DNA from: JBAYDV01 sp041668045
Lineage (GTDB): Bacteria; Bacteroidota; Bacteroidia; Bacteroidales; UBA932
Direction of reading: 5' to 3'
NCBI GenBank assembly: GCA_041668045.1
Contig: JBAYDV010000104.1
Location: 1 to 6,209, forward strand
DNA length: 6,209 nt
Both the position numbers and the translations under genes were made by a program. Position 1 is the first letter of the stretch, and each line of letters starts with the position of its first letter. The notes under the pieces were generated by a model, which worked only from the letters and a program-made list of their open reading frames with translations, searched no databases and was not told the origin of the DNA. Below, piece after piece: positions 5,537-6,209 of the stretch.

Positions 5537-6209
5537 ATGTCATATTTACACAAGCCCTTGGAAACAGGACAACTAATTTTAAAAAACAGATTAGTTATGC
5601 CACCCATGGCTACTTCCACATCTGATATAGATGGACTAGTAAGCAAAGAGCTACTAGATTACTATGATGAAAAATCACAAGGTGGTTACATATCTCTAAT
5701 AATAATCGAACACAGCTTCATCGCACCAGAAGGAAAAGCACACCAAGCCCAACTATCCATCTCGAGCGATAAAGACATCGAAGGCTTAAAAAAGCTGTCC
5801 GACATCATCCATAAAAATGGCTCAAAAACAGTAATGCAAATTAACCACGCAGGAAGTGCTGCGAACCAAGACATAACAGGATATCAAGCAGTTGGTCCAT
5901 CAGCCATAGTCAATCCTCGTCAAGGAGTCATACCAAAAGAACTAACTAAAGCAGAGATTAAGAACATAATCGATGAATTCGCCGCTGCAGCCCTTCGCGT
6001 AAAAAAAGCCGGTTTTGACGGCGTAGAAATTCACTCCGCACACGGATATCTGCTAAACCAATTCTTCTCACCTCTAACTAACAAGAGAACAGATGAATAC
6101 GGTGGAGATGTACTTGGCAGAATAAAAATACATTTAGAAATTATTAAGGCAATACGTAACTCTGTGGGAGACGACTTCCCTATTCTATTAAGATTAGGAG
6201 CTTCAGACT
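5537..6209 (+). CDS. Old Yellow Enzyme-type NADH:flavin oxidoreductase, 3' end outside window
   Basis: The frame runs from the ATG, placed by a perfect SD, to the window edge and gives 224 complete codons. It is the FMN-binding TIM barrel of the OYE family, which reduces activated C=C bonds of enones or enoates with NAD(P)H. Visible landmarks are LKNRLVMPPMATS (15-27), GGYISLIIIEHSFI (49-62), QINHAGS (101-107), and the substrate/FMN block EIHSAHGYLLNQFFSP (164-179) followed by NKRTDEYGG (182-190). His166, His169 and Tyr171 correspond to the substrate-binding His pair and proton-donor Tyr of B. subtilis YqjM. The YqjM redox-sensing Cys26 position appears to be Ala25, and Ser107 replaces the Arg usual in QxxHAGR. 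Because the C-terminus is missing, a short cytosolic enzyme of about 340 to 380 residues cannot be told apart from the long iron-sulfur 2-enoate-reductase type. It lies 25 bp after mscS with no visible terminator between them. Confidence 0.93.
   Translation, partial: MSYLHKPLETGQLILKNRLVMPPMATSTSDIDGLVSKELLDYYDEKSQGGYISLIIIEHSFIAPEGKAHQAQLSISSDKDIEGLKKLSDIIHKNGSKTVMQINHAGSAANQDITGYQAVGPSAIVNPRQGVIPKELTKAEIKNIIDEFAAAALRVKKAGFDGVEIHSAHGYLLNQFFSPLTNKRTDEYGGDVLGRIKIHLEIIKAIRNSVGDDFPILLRLGASD

Overview
The window is a compact, AT-rich stretch of bacterial chromosome with every gene on the + strand. Gaps are very short apart from one of 165 bp. The protein families and the absence of Shine-Dalgarno (SD) sequences before nearly all starts suggest a member of Bacteroidota. 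This is inferred from gene style; no rRNA or other marker gene is present to confirm it.

Positions 1 to 2991 look like one transcription unit of five genes: the C-terminal two thirds of a DegV/FakB-type fatty-acid-binding protein (cut by the window edge), a DUF1295 membrane protein related to steroid 5-alpha reductases, a Bcp-type peroxiredoxin, the acyl-phosphate:glycerol-3-phosphate acyltransferase PlsY, and a small protein of the pyrimidine-dimer DNA glycosylase (T4 endonuclease V-like) family. The first four are separated by 11 bp, 6 bp and a 4-bp ATGA overlap; the fifth follows after 31 bp. DegV proteins hold fatty acids for phosphorylation in the FakA/FakB system, and PlsY consumes acyl-phosphate, so the first four genes may form a unit for fatty-acid salvage and membrane lipid synthesis.

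A 165-bp AT-rich gap (2992 to 3156) probably separates this unit from the second half. That half holds an orphan Wzx-type polysaccharide flippase with no glycosyltransferases beside it, a 42-bp gap carrying a perfect 17-nt palindrome, and a small MscS-type mechanosensitive channel. Last comes the 5' part of an Old Yellow Enzyme-type NADH:flavin oxidoreductase, which runs off the right edge.

The oxidoreductase is the only gene with a full, well-placed SD, which stands out against its neighbours. I see no tRNA, rRNA, CRISPR array, insertion sequence or phage gene. No wholly new system is evident; the points most worth following are the DegV-PlsY linkage, the exceptional SD, the N-terminal residue of the glycosylase, and the palindrome before mscS.
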